From Morganella morganii (lineage in GTDB: Bacteria; Pseudomonadota; Gammaproteobacteria; Enterobacterales; Enterobacteriaceae), in contig NZ_VKKS01000001.1 of assembly GCF_019402645.1 (NCBI RefSeq), positions 1,488,970-1,552,969 on the forward strand: a DNA stretch of 64,000 nucleotides, read 5' to 3'. Below are positions 12,423-23,185 of this stretch, piece by piece. Under the pieces are notes generated by a model that saw only the letters and a list, made by a program, of their open reading frames with translations, was not told where the DNA came from and did no database searches. The number at the start of each line of letters is the position of its first letter. The stretch's first letter is position 1. Position numbers and translations under genes: made by a program.

Positions 12423-12977
12423 TCACCGCTCACTTTCAACAATTTCCTGCAACGTGAACGGATGGAATTTAATCGTGATATTTTCCCGGCTGACCGCCAG
12501 TGTCGGGTTCGGCAGCCTCTCCTGTTCCCCGCGCGGATGGCCGGCTTTTGTGATCACTCCCGCCGGTAACGGTGATGGCAGCAGTGCGGCTGCGCGTTCT
12601 GTCAGTGTCAGCGGATCGCCCGGTAACACCAGTTCGATATGTTCCCATCCCTGATGTGCATACTGTTTGCCTTTGGGAAACGGCAGCTCTACCACCGGAA
12701 TCTGCCAGTGCAGCAGTGTCAGCGGTTCATGCAGTAAAAACAGATATATCGGACGGCCGTTAATCTGATTATCTGATAACACCGTACCGCATTCGCAGAA
12801 TCCGGCCAGCCACTGTTCCGCCAGTGCCGTATCGTGCGCCCGCAGTGAGATATGGTCAGCCTGATACTGTGTGAGATCGAGACGCAGATCATCCGCAAAC
12901 TGCTGTATGCTCCCGGAAAATACCGGCAGCTCTGCCATCAGACCGGCAAGGGATGCTGTCTGTATTCTGTTTTTCAT
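12423..12977 (-). CDS. yecM: YecM family protein (VOC-like fold)
   Basis: This 184-residue cytoplasmic protein resembles E. coli YecM, whose structure is related to vicinal-oxygen-chelate metal enzymes. Conserved points are HISLRAHD near residue 42 and the block LPFPKGKQYAHQGWEHIELV. The ATG at 12977 (MKNRIQTASL) is preferred over an in-frame ATG 87 bases further upstream because AGGCGATCATA precedes it and it matches family length. Located between cutC and argS as in E. coli. Function unproven. Confidence 0.85.
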   Translation of the reverse strand: MKNRIQTASLAGLMAELPVFSGSIQQFADDLRLDLTQYQADHISLRAHDTALAEQWLAGFCECGTVLSDNQINGRPIYLFLLHEPLTLLHWQIPVVELPFPKGKQYAHQGWEHIELVLPGDPLTLTERAAALLPSPLPAGVITKAGHPRGEQERLPNPTLAVSRENITIKFHPFTLQEIVESER

Positions 12978-13145
12978 TATGATCGCCTGTGAGGATTCAT
13001 CCGCAAAGGCGCAGATAGTAGCATGAGACCCTGTTTTTGTGGTATAAAACCAGCCAAATTTCACGACAACATCCCGTCCGGACGAGCCCGCTCCTCCGCC
13101 GCTGTTTCCGGGGTGTCATTCTGTTCTTTAAATTAAGGTAAACCG

Positions 13146-14876
13146 GTGAATATTCAGGCAATTCTTTCAGATAAGATCCAACAGGCTCTTATCAGCGCAG
13201 GAGCACCACTTGATTGTGATGCTATCGTTAAGCAGTCCGCCAAAGCACAGTTTGGTGACTACCAGGCCAATGGTGTGATGGCTGCTGCGAAAAAAATGGG
13301 CATGCCGCCCCGACAACTCGCTGAGAAAGTAATTGAACTGCTGGATCTCGGCGGAATTGCGGATAAAACAGAAATCGCCGGTCCCGGGTTTATCAATATC
13401 TTCCTGTCCCCTGCCTGGCTGTCAGCACAGCTGGAAACCGCGCTGGCTGACGACAAACTGGGCCTGACCCCGGTTGAACCGATGACCATTGCCATTGACT
13501 ACTCTGCCCCGAACGTGGCCAAACAAATGCACGTCGGTCATCTGCGCTCCACCATCATCGGTGATGCAGCGGCGCGTACCCAGGAGTATCTGGGTCACAA
13601 AGTGATCCGCTGTAACCATGTCGGTGACTGGGGAACACAGTTCGGCATGCTTATCGCGTATCTCGAAAAAATGCAGAATGAAGATGCCGGGGATATGGCT
13701 CTGGCTGACCTGGAAGCCTTCTACCGCGAAGCGAAAAAACATTACGACGAAGACGAAGTGTTTGCCGAACGCGCCCGCGGCTACGTGGTCAAGTTACAGG
13801 GCGGCGATGAATACTGCCGTACCATGTGGCGTAAGCTGGTGGACATCACCATGCAGCAGAACCAGGAAACCTATAACCGCCTGAATGTTACGCTGACCGA
13901 AGATGATGTCATGGGTGAAAGCCTGTATAACGACATGCTGCCGGGCATTGTCAGCGACCTGATGAGCCGTGGTATCGCCGAAGAAAGCGAAGGAGCGATC
14001 GTCGTTTATCTCGATGAATTCAAAAACAAAGAAGGTGAACCGATGGGGGTTATTATCCGCAAGAAAGATGGCGGATATCTCTACACCACCACCGATATCG
14101 CCTGTGCGAAATACCGCCATGACGTGCTGCATGCCGACCGCGTTCTCTATTACATTGACTCCCGTCAGCACCAGCATCTGATGCAGGCGTGGACTATCGT
14201 CCGCAAAGCCGGTTACATCCCGGAGAGCATGGCGCTGGAACACCACATGTTCGGCATGATGCTCGGTAAAGACGGCAAGCCGTTCAAAACCCGCGCCGGG
14301 GGAACTATCCGCCTGTCTGACCTGCTGGATGAAGCCGTTGAACGCGCGGAGAAACTGATCCGTGAGAAAAACAGCGATATGCCGGAAGATGAACTGAAAC
14401 AGCTGGCAGAAGTAGTCGGTATCGGTGCGGTGAAATACGCAGATCTGTCAAAAAGCCGGACCACCGACTATATCTTCGACTGGGACAATATGCTGGCCTT
14501 TGAAGGTAACACCGCGCCGTATATGCAGTATGCCTATACGCGTGTTGCATCCGTCTTCAAACGTGCGGATATTGATGCGGACAGCCTGACACAGCCCATT
14601 ATTCTGACTGACGACCGTGAGCGCCAGCTGGCGGCCCGTCTGCTTCAATTCGAAGAAACCATCACTGCCGTTGCCCGTGAAGGTCTGCCGCATATGATGT
14701 GCAGCTACCTGTACGACCTGGCAGGTCTGTTCTCCGGTTTCTACGAGCACTGCCCGATTCTGGCGGCAGACAGCGGGGAACTGCGCCAGAGCCGCCTGAA
14801 ACTGGCTCTGCTGACACAGAAAACCCTGAAAGCCGGCCTGGATACCCTGGGTATCGGGACGGTTGAGAAAATGTAA
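13146..14876 (+). CDS. argS: Arginyl-tRNA synthetase
   Basis: This class I synthetase charges tRNA-Arg. The 576-residue protein starts at a GTG (MNIQAIL), preceded by TTAAGGTAAACC. The HIGH-like motif is HVGHLRST near residue 127, preceded by the family's [11 protein letters not shown], and the C-terminal DALR anticodon domain ends in the typical GIGTVEKM. Length matches the 577-residue E. coli enzyme. Confidence 0.98.
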   Translation: MNIQAILSDKIQQALISAGAPLDCDAIVKQSAKAQFGDYQANGVMAAAKKMGMPPRQLAEKVIELLDLGGIADKTEIAGPGFINIFLSPAWLSAQLETALADDKLGLTPVEPMTIAIDYSAPNVAKQMHVGHLRSTIIGDAAARTQEYLGHKVIRCNHVGDWGTQFGMLIAYLEKMQNEDAGDMALADLEAFYREAKKHYDEDEVFAERARGYVVKLQGGDEYCRTMWRKLVDITMQQNQETYNRLNVTLTEDDVMGESLYNDMLPGIVSDLMSRGIAEESEGAIVVYLDEFKNKEGEPMGVIIRKKDGGYLYTTTDIACAKYRHDVLHADRVLYYIDSRQHQHLMQAWTIVRKAGYIPESMALEHHMFGMMLGKDGKPFKTRAGGTIRLSDLLDEAVERAEKLIREKNSDMPEDELKQLAEVVGIGAVKYADLSKSRTTDYIFDWDNMLAFEGNTAPYMQYAYTRVASVFKRADIDADSLTQPIILTDDRERQLAARLLQFEETITAVAREGLPHMMCSYLYDLAGLFSGFYEHCPILAADSGELRQSRLKLALLTQKTLKAGLDTLGIGTVEKM

Positions 14877-14904
14877 TTCCGGATTTACCGGTGATTATTT
14901 CTGC

Positions 14905-14932
14905 AAAAAAGGAACCTGACGGTTCCTTTTTT
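14905..14932. terminator. Bidirectional terminator between argS and murJ
   Basis: Perfect arms AAAAAAGGAACC and GGTTCCTTTTTT with a TGAC loop give a U-tract on either strand, serving the converging argS and murJ genes. Confidence 0.85.
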
Positions 14933-15000
14933 ATTTCCGGCGGATACAGTTATAAAAACGGGGCTGTTATCAGCACCGTAAAAAATCGGGTGAAAACGAC

Positions 15001-16536
15001 TTATAAACTGCGCTGTGCAAAATCCCGCAGGCGGAAGCCAAGGGCATAAAGTGCCGTAAAATACGCACCGGCACCTGCAATCACCACCCCCATCAGGCGC
15101 AGCATGCGCATCAGCATATTGCCCTGTGACCATTCCGGCATCAGATACATCATGCCAACCAGTACGGCTGCCATAAACAGCATCGCGATCACCAGTTTAA
15201 GGAAGAATGTCCCCCAGCCAGGCAGCGGTGTGAAAATATTCTGTTTGCGCAGCTGCCAGTAGAGTAGTGAGGCGTTGAAACAGGCCGCGATACCAATCGA
15301 CAGTGCCAGACCGGCATGTTTAAACGGCCCGATAAAGGCCAGGTTCATCAGTTGTGTCAGGATCAGGGTGGCAATCGCGATTTTAACCGGCGTTTTGATG
15401 TTCTGGCGGGAGTAGAAACCCGGCGCCAGCACTTTAATCACAATCATCCCCATCAGACCAACGCAGTACGCGATCAGCGCCTGCTGAGTCATCAGGGCAT
15501 CAAATGCGCTGAAGTTCTTGTACTGGAACAGGCTGACTGTCAGTGCTTCCGCCAGAATCGCCAGCGCCACCGCACACGGCAGAGCCAGCAGGAAACAGAG
15601 ACGCAATCCCCAGTCCATCAGTTTGCGGTATTCGGTAGTATCCCCTTTGGAGAAGCTCTTCGCCAGTGACGGCAGCAGAATCGTCCCCAGTGCCACCCCG
15701 AGCACACCGGACGGCAGTTCCATCAGGCGGTCGGCGTAATACATCCACGAGACCGAGCCGGACACCAGGAATGAGGCAAAAATGGTGTTGATAATCAGTG
15801 AAATCTGGCTGACAGATACGCCGAGGATCGCCGGCCCCATCAGTTTCATCACCCGCCAGACTCCGCTGTTACGAAAAGAAACTCTCGGCAGCACCAGCAT
15901 ACCGATTTTTTTCAGGTGCGGCAGCTGATAGGCAATCTGTAATAATCCGCCTGCCAGCACGGCCCACGCCAGCGCCATAATCGGCGGATTAAAATAAGGC
16001 GCGGCAAACAGTGCAAACCCGATCATACTGACATTCAGCAGTGTCGGCGCAAACGCCGGAACGGAAAAACGGTTCCAGGTATTGAGGATCCCTCCGGCCA
16101 GAGAGGCGATGGAGATCAGAAAAATATACGGGAATGTGACTTTCAGCAGATTGGTGGTCAGCGTGAATTTATCCTGATCACCGGTAAAACCGGGGGCAGT
16201 GACATAGATAATCCAAGGCGCAGCGAGGATCCCGAGCACCGTCACCACAGCCAGAATCAGTGTCAGCATACCGGAGACATAGGCGATAAAGGTACGGGTG
16301 GCTTCCTCGCCCTGCTGGGTTTTGTATTCCGATAAAATCGGCACAAAGGCCTGGGAGAATGCCCCTTCGGCGAAAATACGCCGCAGCAGATTCGGCAGTT
16401 TGAACGCGACAAAGAAGGCATCAGCGGCCATCGATGCCCCGAAAATCCGGGCGATAATGGCATCACGGATAAAACCGAGTACACGCGAGAACATCGTCAT
16501 TGAGCTGACGGCGGCGAGAGATTTCAATAAATTCAT
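15001..16536 (-). CDS. murJ: Lipid II flippase MurJ
   Basis: MurJ (MviN) moves lipid-linked peptidoglycan precursors across the inner membrane. The 511-residue chain is almost wholly hydrophobic with about 14 membrane segments and has the conserved [19 protein letters not shown] start and the [17 protein letters not shown] block. Length equals the E. coli protein (511). It is read leftwards, with rimJ about 75 bases to its right in the same direction. Confidence 0.97.
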   Translation of the reverse strand: MNLLKSLAAVSSMTMFSRVLGFIRDAIIARIFGASMAADAFFVAFKLPNLLRRIFAEGAFSQAFVPILSEYKTQQGEEATRTFIAYVSGMLTLILAVVTVLGILAAPWIIYVTAPGFTGDQDKFTLTTNLLKVTFPYIFLISIASLAGGILNTWNRFSVPAFAPTLLNVSMIGFALFAAPYFNPPIMALAWAVLAGGLLQIAYQLPHLKKIGMLVLPRVSFRNSGVWRVMKLMGPAILGVSVSQISLIINTIFASFLVSGSVSWMYYADRLMELPSGVLGVALGTILLPSLAKSFSKGDTTEYRKLMDWGLRLCFLLALPCAVALAILAEALTVSLFQYKNFSAFDALMTQQALIAYCVGLMGMIVIKVLAPGFYSRQNIKTPVKIAIATLILTQLMNLAFIGPFKHAGLALSIGIAACFNASLLYWQLRKQNIFTPLPGWGTFFLKLVIAMLFMAAVLVGMMYLMPEWSQGNMLMRMLRLMGVVIAGAGAYFTALYALGFRLRDFAQRSL

Positions 16537-16610
16537 GCTGAGTGTGCTGGTCAGATAACAAAGGCGGAAATAGTATCACGATAATGCGGGCGGAACAGAA
16601 AAACCCGCTG

Positions 16611-17198
16611 TTATCGTGGCTTAACCCAGTCCGGGGTGGTCAGTGCGGTCAGAACATGATCGCGCCACCGGCCGTTAATCATCAGGTACTCTTTTGCGTA
16701 GCCTTCTTTTTCAAACCCCAGCCGGGCAAGGAGTTGTCCGCTGCGCTGATTATGAGGCATATAGTTTGCCATGATACGGTGCATACCCTGCTGGCGCTGC
16801 ATATAGCGCAGAGTCGGTTCCAGAGCTTCCTGCATATAATGCTGCCCCTGCCATTTTTCCCCCAGTGAATAACCGAGAAAACAGGCGTAAAACACGCCGC
16901 GGATGACATTACTGTAGTTCGCCACACCCATCACTTCATTTTCAGCCTGATCCAGCAGCAGAAAATGAAACGCGGTACCCTGACGGTGCATGTCCGTCAT
17001 CAGCTGTAAACGCGATGACCAGCCGGAAGGATGATAATGGCTGCGGTCGCGGAGAGGCTCCCACGGTTTCAGAAATTCTTCATTTTCACAGTAATATTCA
17101 CTGATGCGGTACGCGTCCCGATCATGCGCCAGACGAACCACCATTCTGTCCGTGATAAAACGCAGCTGCGGCGTATTCGCGCGGTAGCCGAACAACAT
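16611..17198 (-). CDS. rimJ: Ribosomal protein S5 alanine N-acetyltransferase RimJ
   Basis: RimJ is a GNAT-family enzyme that acetylates the N-terminus of ribosomal protein S5. The 195-residue chain begins [21 protein letters not shown]-like as in E. coli and has the acetyl-CoA-binding region [20 protein letters not shown]. It lies upstream of murJ and is divergent from mdtH, the enterobacterial arrangement. Confidence 0.94.
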   Translation of the reverse strand: MLFGYRANTPQLRFITDRMVVRLAHDRDAYRISEYYCENEEFLKPWEPLRDRSHYHPSGWSSRLQLMTDMHRQGTAFHFLLLDQAENEVMGVANYSNVIRGVFYACFLGYSLGEKWQGQHYMQEALEPTLRYMQRQQGMHRIMANYMPHNQRSGQLLARLGFEKEGYAKEYLMINGRWRDHVLTALTTPDWVKPR

Positions 17199-17362
17199 AA
17201 TTCCTCTCTCAGAAGGCCGTAATCAAGGTGTGCTTAACCACGTTCCGTCGATAAAAAAATATCATCCTGAATTCGCTGTCATCATTGACTGAATAAGCAG
17301 AGAATAGACAGTGTAATCATCTCCTTTTTTTCTATTCCTTTCAATATTTAATGTGGTGCTGA

Positions 17363-18562
17363 ATGTCACTTGTCAGACAAGCCCGGACACTGGGGAAGTA
17401 CTGGTTGCTGGTTGATAACCTGCTGGTTGTTCTCGGCTTCTTTGTGGTCTTTCCGCTGATCTCCATCCGTTTTGTTGAACAACTCGGCTGGGCGGGGATT
17501 GTGGTCGGGTTTGCGCTGGGACTGCGCCAGTTTGTCCAGCAGGGACTGGGTATTTTCGGCGGTGCGATTGCCGACCGTTTCGGTGCCAAACCGATGATCG
17601 TCATCGGCATGTTTCTCCGTGCCGGCGGGTTCGCCCTGATGGCAATGGCTGATGAGCCGTGGATCCTCTGGCTTTCCTGTATTCTCTCGGCTATCGGCGG
17701 TACATTATTTGACCCGCCGCGCACCGCGCTGGTGATCAAACTGACCCGCCCGTATGAGCGCGGCCGTTTTTACTCCCTGCTGCTGATGCAGGATAGTGCC
17801 GGCGCTGTACTCGGGGCGCTGCTCGGCAGCTGGCTGCTTATCTATGATTTTCATCTGGTCTGCTGGACGGGTGCGGCGATTTTTATCATCACCGCGCTGT
17901 GTAACGCCTGGCTGCTGCCCGCTTACCGCATATCCACCACCCGTACTCCGGTAAAAGAGGGCCTGACCCGTGTACTGCGTGACAAGCGGTTCTCCCGTTA
18001 TGTGCTGACACTGACCGGCTACTTTATTCTGTCAGTTCAGGTGATGCTGATGTTCCCGATTATCGTCAATGAACTCGCGGGAACCCCGGCAGCGGTGAAA
18101 TGGATGTATGCTATTGAAGCCGCTCTGTCGCTGACACTTCTTTATCCGCTGGCCCGCTGGAGTGAAAAACACTTCCGGCTGGAAACCCGTCTGATGGCCG
18201 GGTTGTTCCTGATGAGCCTGAGTATGTTCCCGGTCGCATTGACGCATTCACTGCATGTATTGTTTGCGATTATCTGTTTGTTCTATTTAGGGTCGGTTAT
18301 TGCCGAACCGGCGCGGGAAACCCTCAGCGCCTCACTGGCCGATCCGCGCGCGCGCGGCAGTTATATGGGCTTCAGCCGTCTCGGGCTGGCATTCGGCGGT
18401 GCCATCGGTTATACCGGCGGCGGCTGGCTCTATGATTTGGGTAAAGAAATGCAATTACCTGAACTTCCCTGGTTTTTACTCGGTACAATCGGACTGATTA
18501 CACTGATAGCACTTTACCGCCAGTTTAACCGGGGCAGGATAAGCCCTGCCGTATTAAATTAA
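17363..18562 (+). CDS. mdtH: MFS multidrug efflux transporter MdtH
   Basis: This 399-residue major facilitator protein has about 12 membrane segments and opens [20 protein letters not shown], close to E. coli MdtH (402 residues). The cytoplasmic motif A region is [14 protein letters not shown] near residue 72. MdtH gives low-level resistance to quinolones when overproduced in E. coli. It is divergent from rimJ. Confidence 0.94.
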   Translation: MSLVRQARTLGKYWLLVDNLLVVLGFFVVFPLISIRFVEQLGWAGIVVGFALGLRQFVQQGLGIFGGAIADRFGAKPMIVIGMFLRAGGFALMAMADEPWILWLSCILSAIGGTLFDPPRTALVIKLTRPYERGRFYSLLLMQDSAGAVLGALLGSWLLIYDFHLVCWTGAAIFIITALCNAWLLPAYRISTTRTPVKEGLTRVLRDKRFSRYVLTLTGYFILSVQVMLMFPIIVNELAGTPAAVKWMYAIEAALSLTLLYPLARWSEKHFRLETRLMAGLFLMSLSMFPVALTHSLHVLFAIICLFYLGSVIAEPARETLSASLADPRARGSYMGFSRLGLAFGGAIGYTGGGWLYDLGKEMQLPELPWFLLGTIGLITLIALYRQFNRGRISPAVLN

Positions 18563-18626
18563 TCCGGATATTTTGGATTTGCCGCAGCACAGGTTAGTAT
18601 CAGGTGGTACATAACAGGAGATACCG

Positions 18627-19184
18627 ATGAGATTATTCCTTTTTACCGCGGCGCTGGTCGCAGCAACAGTTTTAACAGGCTGTGATAAATTAACCGAAAT
18701 CAGTGTCAGTGAAGAGACGATTAACAGTGCGGTGGCAGAGAATATCCGGCTGAATAAACAGATTGGTATGGATGGTGTGGCCGATGCGGATTTTACGCTG
18801 GTGAAGCTGCTCACCGAGATCGGCCGTGAAGAGCCGGGCAAGGTAAAACTGACCGCAATCGGCTCTCTGAAACTGGTTTCACTGTTTGGATCACGCGATT
18901 TCACCATTTCAATGACCCTCAGTGCTGCCCCGTATTTTGATGCCGCCAGCGGTTCAATCTATATGCGCGATATTGAAATCACCAATTACACACTGGATCC
19001 GGACAAATGGGACACCCTGATTTCCGCGCTGATCCCCTACCTCAATCATACACTGAGTACTTTTTTCAATATCACACCGGTTTATGTGCTGAATGGTGAT
19101 AATACCGCCGAAGCGGCTGCGAAGAAGTTTGCTAAAGGTATTGAAATCCGCCCGGGCCGGATCGTCATCCCGTTAACCGAATAA
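18627..19184 (+). CDS. yceB: YceB-like lipoprotein (DUF1439)
   Basis: This 185-residue protein has a signal peptide with lipobox LTGC, cysteine at residue 19, so it is predicted to be lipidated and membrane-anchored. The rest matches the DUF1439 family (E. coli YceB): VKLTAIGSLKLVSLFG and YMRDIEITNYTLDP are the recognisable parts. The role is unknown, though the fold is of the lipid-binding tubular type. It follows mdtH by 64 bases in the same direction, as in the mdtH region of related genomes. Confidence 0.85.
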   Translation: MRLFLFTAALVAATVLTGCDKLTEISVSEETINSAVAENIRLNKQIGMDGVADADFTLVKLLTEIGREEPGKVKLTAIGSLKLVSLFGSRDFTISMTLSAAPYFDAASGSIYMRDIEITNYTLDPDKWDTLISALIPYLNHTLSTFFNITPVYVLNGDNTAEAAAKKFAKGIEIRPGRIVIPLTE

Positions 19185-19554
19185 TTTTGATAAAAATTTT
19201 TAATTGTGCATGTAAATTATTAATTTACTAAATTATGATGCCGCTCCTTAACTATCCCGCCGGGAACGGTATCATCTTCCCGTTTTGCAAAAGAATATGA
19301 CGAAAATTCAGTGTATACGAAAAGATACCAGGTCATCCCATTCTGACACATCAACAGTACTCTCCTCCGCAAAAAGAATGAAACTCTGATTTTTCCGTTA
19401 TCGCAAATAAAATTAATTTGTGATTGACCGCTTTTTTCTGAGTCTGCCTGATTCTTTTTTAATGATATATTTCACAATTTATAAACATTTTTAACACAAA
19501 ATCACCCATTTCAGTAACATCAAAAAATGACTATTTACGGATAAGGATCATCTG
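19185..19554. other. Intergenic region upstream of the CitMHS carrier
   Basis: This AT-rich stretch of 370 bases has no convincing gene. A 6-base-pair hairpin (CGGGAA/TTCCCG at 19261-19282, followed by TTTT) could end yceB transcription. The remainder presumably holds the promoter of the carrier gene, but no clear operator is visible. Confidence 0.5.
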
Positions 19555-20868
19555 ATGCTGACACTGATTGGACTGCTGATCATCATTTCTATTGTCGTCC
19601 TGCTGATGACAGGAAAAACCAGCCCCATAATTGCCATGTCTGTTATTCCCCTGCTCGGCGCCCTGCTGGCCGGTTATTCTCTGACTGAAATCACGGAATT
19701 TTTTGATTATGGCATCAAAAAAGTTGCCGGTGTCGCAGTAATGTTTCTTTTTGCCATTCTGTTTTTCAGCATTATGAAAGACCTGCATATATTCAATCCG
19801 TTTATCCGCCTGATGATCGGACTGACGCGGGGTAATGTGGTGATTGTGGCAATGGTTACCGCGCTGGTGGCAGCTGTTGTACATCTCGACGGTTCCGGTG
19901 CGGCTACTTTTTTGATTATCATTCCGGCTTTTCTGCCGATCTACCGGCGGCTGGGTATGAGCCCGTATCTGATGCTGCTGCTGATGTGCATGAGTATGGG
20001 GGTGATGAATATGGTACCGTGGGGCGGGCCGCTCGGCCGGGCGTCTGCGGTGACCGGTATTTCCGCCTCTGAATTGTGGCAGCCGCTGATCCCGGTACAA
20101 ATCATCGGTGTTACCGCATCCGTGCTGGTCGCTGCTCTGTTCGGCCTGCAGGAAAAGTACCGTATCGCCCGTGCTGCACAGTACGGCACCACGCCGTATG
20201 AGCAGGATTCCCTTCTTGAACTGTATGATGAGGCAGATAAAGAGCACGGTACGGAAAAACCACAGCGCTTTCTGATCAATATTTTCCTTATCATGCTGGC
20301 GATCCTCAGTCTGGCACTGGGATGGCTCGCAGCACCCTATATTTTTATGCTGGCACTCTCTGCCGCTCTCATTGTAAATTACCCGAAACCGAAAGACCAG
20401 TTTGCTGTCATTAACCATCATGCCCCGCAGGCATTATCTATGGCGGCAATTATCCTTGCCGCCGGGGTATTCCTGGGAATTATGGATAAAGGCGGTATGC
20501 TGGAATCCGTTGCCAAAGATTTGCTGCTGATTATTCCGGGACATATGGCGGAACATTTCCATGTTATTATCGGAATAATCGGAGTGCCGCTGGATATTTT
20601 CACCAGTACCGATGCCTACTATTTTGCGCTGCTGCCGATTGTCCGTGACGTGGTGAATTCAGCCGGTATTCCGCCGGCAGATGTGGTGTATGCCATGGCC
20701 ATCGGTAACAACGCCGGTACTTTTGTCAGCCCGTTCTCACCGGCCGTCTGGCTGGCGGTGGGGATCGCCGGGGTGGATATGGGGCGGCATCTTCGCTACT
20801 CCTTCTTCCGGATCTGGCTGTTCAGCTTTATCACACTGGCGGCAGGCTGGTTTCTGGGGCTATTCTGA
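19555..20868 (+). CDS. CitMHS family citrate-metal symporter
   Basis: This 437-residue membrane protein fits the CitMHS family (metal-citrate:H+ symporters such as Bacillus CitM): about 12 hydrophobic segments, start MLTLIGLLIIISIVVLLM, and the motifs LDGSGAATFLIIIPAFLP near residue 108 and FTSTDAYYFALLPIV near 347. It probably takes up a di- or tricarboxylate complexed with a divalent cation. It stands alone; no citrate lyase or two-component genes are adjacent. Ribosome-binding site AAGGATCATCTG precedes the ATG. The exact substrate is not decidable here. Confidence 0.85.
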   Translation: MLTLIGLLIIISIVVLLMTGKTSPIIAMSVIPLLGALLAGYSLTEITEFFDYGIKKVAGVAVMFLFAILFFSIMKDLHIFNPFIRLMIGLTRGNVVIVAMVTALVAAVVHLDGSGAATFLIIIPAFLPIYRRLGMSPYLMLLLMCMSMGVMNMVPWGGPLGRASAVTGISASELWQPLIPVQIIGVTASVLVAALFGLQEKYRIARAAQYGTTPYEQDSLLELYDEADKEHGTEKPQRFLINIFLIMLAILSLALGWLAAPYIFMLALSAALIVNYPKPKDQFAVINHHAPQALSMAAIILAAGVFLGIMDKGGMLESVAKDLLLIIPGHMAEHFHVIIGIIGVPLDIFTSTDAYYFALLPIVRDVVNSAGIPPADVVYAMAIGNNAGTFVSPFSPAVWLAVGIAGVDMGRHLRYSFFRIWLFSFITLAAGWFLGLF

Positions 20869-20886
20869 GCCGGAGGCAGAAAACAA

Positions 20887-20908
20887 AAAACCCGGTCATA
20901 AGACCGGG
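20887..20908 (-). terminator. Terminator after ycdY
   Basis: The hairpin CCCGGTC-ATAA-GACCGGG (20891-20908) is followed on the minus strand by six T, making a standard intrinsic terminator for ycdY. On the plus strand there is no T-run, so it is one-directional. Confidence 0.75.
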
Positions 20909-20939
20909 CCGTAAACATGATATGTGACAGTGTCACATA

Positions 20940-21488
20940 TCAGTTATTATCATCTTCTTCTGTCAGCTCTTCATACAGGGCTGACAGCGCTTCCCGGGTC
21001 AGGATCGCCAGCGTGCGGTAAAAACCGTGCTGTGCATGTGACTCGACTTTCCCGAGAAATACATCACTCCACGGCAGCAGATAATCCGCAAACAGCGCTG
21101 TCTGCGCACTGACTTCATCTTCCTGTGCCTGATCTTCCAGCCAGGATGCTGCCAGCAGCAGAGAACCAAAACTGTCTGTTGCAGTATCTGTCAGCGGCAT
21201 ACCGCGCTCACTGAGAAACTGACGGACCTCACTCTCCGGCTCAGCGGTGTATTCTGACCGGTGCTGTGCCACAGAGCCGTCAGCAAACAGCTGCTGATAG
21301 TCCGCCGCCAGTTCTGCGGCATCACAATGTTCAGCCAGTCTGCTCAGCAGTGCATCCTGCTCCAGCGGCCAGTGAGCTTTCAGCTGTCCCTGCTTAATCA
21401 TCGTCAGAACCGGTGCCAGCACAGGATCGGCCGGCGCGCGGTTAAACAGAGTTCCGAGCAGACGGCAGACCAGCGAAAATTCATTCAT
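20940..21488 (-). CDS. ycdY: TorD-family chaperone YcdY
   Basis: This 182-residue cytoplasmic protein aligns with E. coli YcdY (MNEFSLVCRLLGTLF start; FLSERGMPLTDTATD; LLLAASWLEDQAQED), a TorD/DmsD-type chaperone. In E. coli it is reported to assist the zinc phosphatase YcdX, needed for swarming, and the order is ghrA-ycdX-ycdY. Here ycdX is missing between ghrA and ycdY. The protein is acidic with helical character throughout. Confidence 0.88.
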   Translation of the reverse strand: MNEFSLVCRLLGTLFNRAPADPVLAPVLTMIKQGQLKAHWPLEQDALLSRLAEHCDAAELAADYQQLFADGSVAQHRSEYTAEPESEVRQFLSERGMPLTDTATDSFGSLLLAASWLEDQAQEDEVSAQTALFADYLLPWSDVFLGKVESHAQHGFYRTLAILTREALSALYEELTEEDDNN

Positions 21489-21551
21489 ACTTCAAATCCT
21501 TATTAACTGAGTTGCCGCTATTGTCCGGATTGTCCTCATCGCTGTAAAGAA

Positions 21552-22493
21552 TTAATACCCCAGTTCCATATTCACCACACCCTGCGGGGCTTCGCCGCGC
21601 TCAATACGTTCAATATTGGCAACAATAGCTTTCATTGCCTCTGACGGAATCGTAAATGCAGCAATATGCGGCGTGACATCCACTCTCGGATGCGTCCAGA
21701 ACGGGTGCATTTCCGGCAGCGGCTCTGTTGCGAAAACATCCAGGCTGGCACCGGCAATCTGTCCGTCATCAATCGCTTCCAGCAGGTCGTTATCCACCAG
21801 ATGCGAACCGCGGGCCAGGTTAATCAGGTAAGAGCTCTGCGGCAGCTTACTGAACAGCGACTGATTGAGGATCCCCCTTGTCTGCGGTGTGTCCGGCAGC
21901 AGGTTGATCAGCAGGCGGCTGTGGCTTAAGAATTCATCCAGTTGGTCATTGCCGCAGAAACCGGTCACGCCCGGGATCTGTTTTGGTGTCCGGCTCCAGC
22001 CATGAACTTTAAACCCGAACTCCGCGAGTTTTTCCGCCACAGAACGCCCGAGAACCCCCGTTCCCAGCACACCTATTTCAAACTCATCAAACGTGAAAGC
22101 AGGTTGTGCTTTCCAGATGCGCTGTTCCTGCTGGCGTTTATAAATATCCATCTTGCGGAAGTACCACAGCGCCTTGGCAACCGCATACTCCTGCATCTGC
22201 GCCCCCATCCCGGTATCTTCAAGGCGGATCACCGGAACCCCGGCAGGCAGTGTGCCCGGGTTCGCCTGTTCCTGTTTCAGAATGGCATCCACCCCGGCAC
22301 CCAGTGCAAAAACACCTTTCATGGTTGTTCTTCCCGCCAGACACTCACGCGGCGGTAACCACACGAGGGCATAATCCGCCGGCTGGTTATCCCCCGGCAC
22401 CCATTTACGGATATCAGCCTGCGGCAGGTGTTTTTTCATGCCGTTGATCCACAGCTCAGAATCAAAAAAAGGATGGTAGAAAATAATATTCAT
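21552..22493 (-). CDS. ghrA: Glyoxylate/hydroxypyruvate reductase A
   Basis: This 313-residue enzyme reduces glyoxylate to glycolate and hydroxypyruvate to glycerate with NADPH. It is a D-2-hydroxyacid dehydrogenase: Rossmann motif GVLGTGVLGRSVAEKL near residue 142, arginine in NLARGSHLV, and catalytic histidine in VDVTPHIAAFT near 274. Length matches E. coli GhrA (312). ycdY lies 63 bases downstream on the same strand. Confidence 0.96.
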   Translation of the reverse strand: MNIIFYHPFFDSELWINGMKKHLPQADIRKWVPGDNQPADYALVWLPPRECLAGRTTMKGVFALGAGVDAILKQEQANPGTLPAGVPVIRLEDTGMGAQMQEYAVAKALWYFRKMDIYKRQQEQRIWKAQPAFTFDEFEIGVLGTGVLGRSVAEKLAEFGFKVHGWSRTPKQIPGVTGFCGNDQLDEFLSHSRLLINLLPDTPQTRGILNQSLFSKLPQSSYLINLARGSHLVDNDLLEAIDDGQIAGASLDVFATEPLPEMHPFWTHPRVDVTPHIAAFTIPSEAMKAIVANIERIERGEAPQGVVNMELGY

Positions 22494-22828
22494 GCGGCGC
22501 TCCTCTGTTTTTTTACCAGCCTGATAGGATTACGGAAAGAATTCAAGCCCCTGAAAGATTTTCACGCCGTTAAAATGTTGTTATTGTTAACTGACCTGCA
22601 TAATTTTCCGGCAGATGATTTTCCGCCGGAAAAAAACACCGATCATTTTTCATGCGGTCAGTACTGTTTTTTTACCGGATTTGCTATGTTAATCACCAAT
22701 ATGCTGTTTTTTTAGTTAAACGAACGAAAAAACGTATTTATTTTCATAGCGCGTATTGACGGGTTACGTCGCTTCCCCTATAGTAGCGCCCCGTTGCAGC
22801 GAGATATCAACGCAACGAACAGTACCCC
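22494..22828. other. Intergenic region between ghrA and tRNA-Ser
   Basis: This stretch of 335 bases holds the ghrA promoter side on the left and the tRNA promoter on the right (22756-22784). The middle part is AT-rich and shows no gene that I can support. Confidence 0.5.
22756..22784 (+). promoter_or_regulatory. Near-consensus sigma-70 promoter of tRNA-Ser
   Basis: TTGACG (22756-22761) and TATAGT (22779-22784) are spaced by 17 bases. A GC-rich discriminator (AGCGCCCCG) follows, as expected of a stringently controlled stable-RNA promoter. Confidence 0.8.
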
Positions 22829-22918
22829 GGTGAGATGTCCGAGTGGCTGAAGGAGCACGCCTGGAAAGTGTGTATGCGCGAAAGTGCATCGAGGGTTCGA
22901 ATCCCTCTCTCACCGCCA
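22829..22918 (+). tRNA. tRNA-Ser (anticodon GGA)
   Basis: The 90 bases fold as a type II tRNA: acceptor arms GGTGAGA and TCTCACC, discriminator G and encoded CCA, anticodon GGA within CTGGAAA, long variable arm, and T loop GGTTCGAATCC. It reads UCC/UCU serine codons, like E. coli serW/serX. Confidence 0.98.
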
Positions 22919-22930
22919 TATTAAGAGAAG

Positions 22931-22959
22931 AGCCTGCTGAGCAATCAGCAGGCTTTTTT
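22931..22959 (+). terminator. Terminator after tRNA-Ser
   Basis: The hairpin AGCCTGCTGA-GCAA-TCAGCAGGCT is followed by T6, 12 bases after the tRNA CCA end. Confidence 0.9.
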
Positions 22960-23185
22960 CGTTTCTGTCTTTTCCTTTTTTGTGCTGCTATCCTGAGCGG
23001 CGGCAGAATATTCTGTTTTATTATGCTTTAACTTATTCATATTTTTGATTTTATTTTAATATCCGCTATTGTATTCAGCGTCATTTGATGTATCTCAGCT
23101 AAATCTCTCCCTGTTTTGCGTAGACTAATGCGCTTTGGCGTCTCCCTATTTTTTCATATGACTCAGAGGTGACAGTTGTCCGGAA

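Noticed and set aside
19531-20421. Long minus-strand open frame rich in Gln and His
   Set aside because: It is the complement of the CitMHS carrier gene; its composition is typical of an antisense shadow and it has no domain or binding site.
20921-20940. TATGTGACAGTGTCACATA palindrome next to the ycdY stop as a CRP site
   Set aside because: The TGTGA and TCACA halves are spaced by five bases, not six, and it lies at the end of a gene; a hairpin role is more likely.
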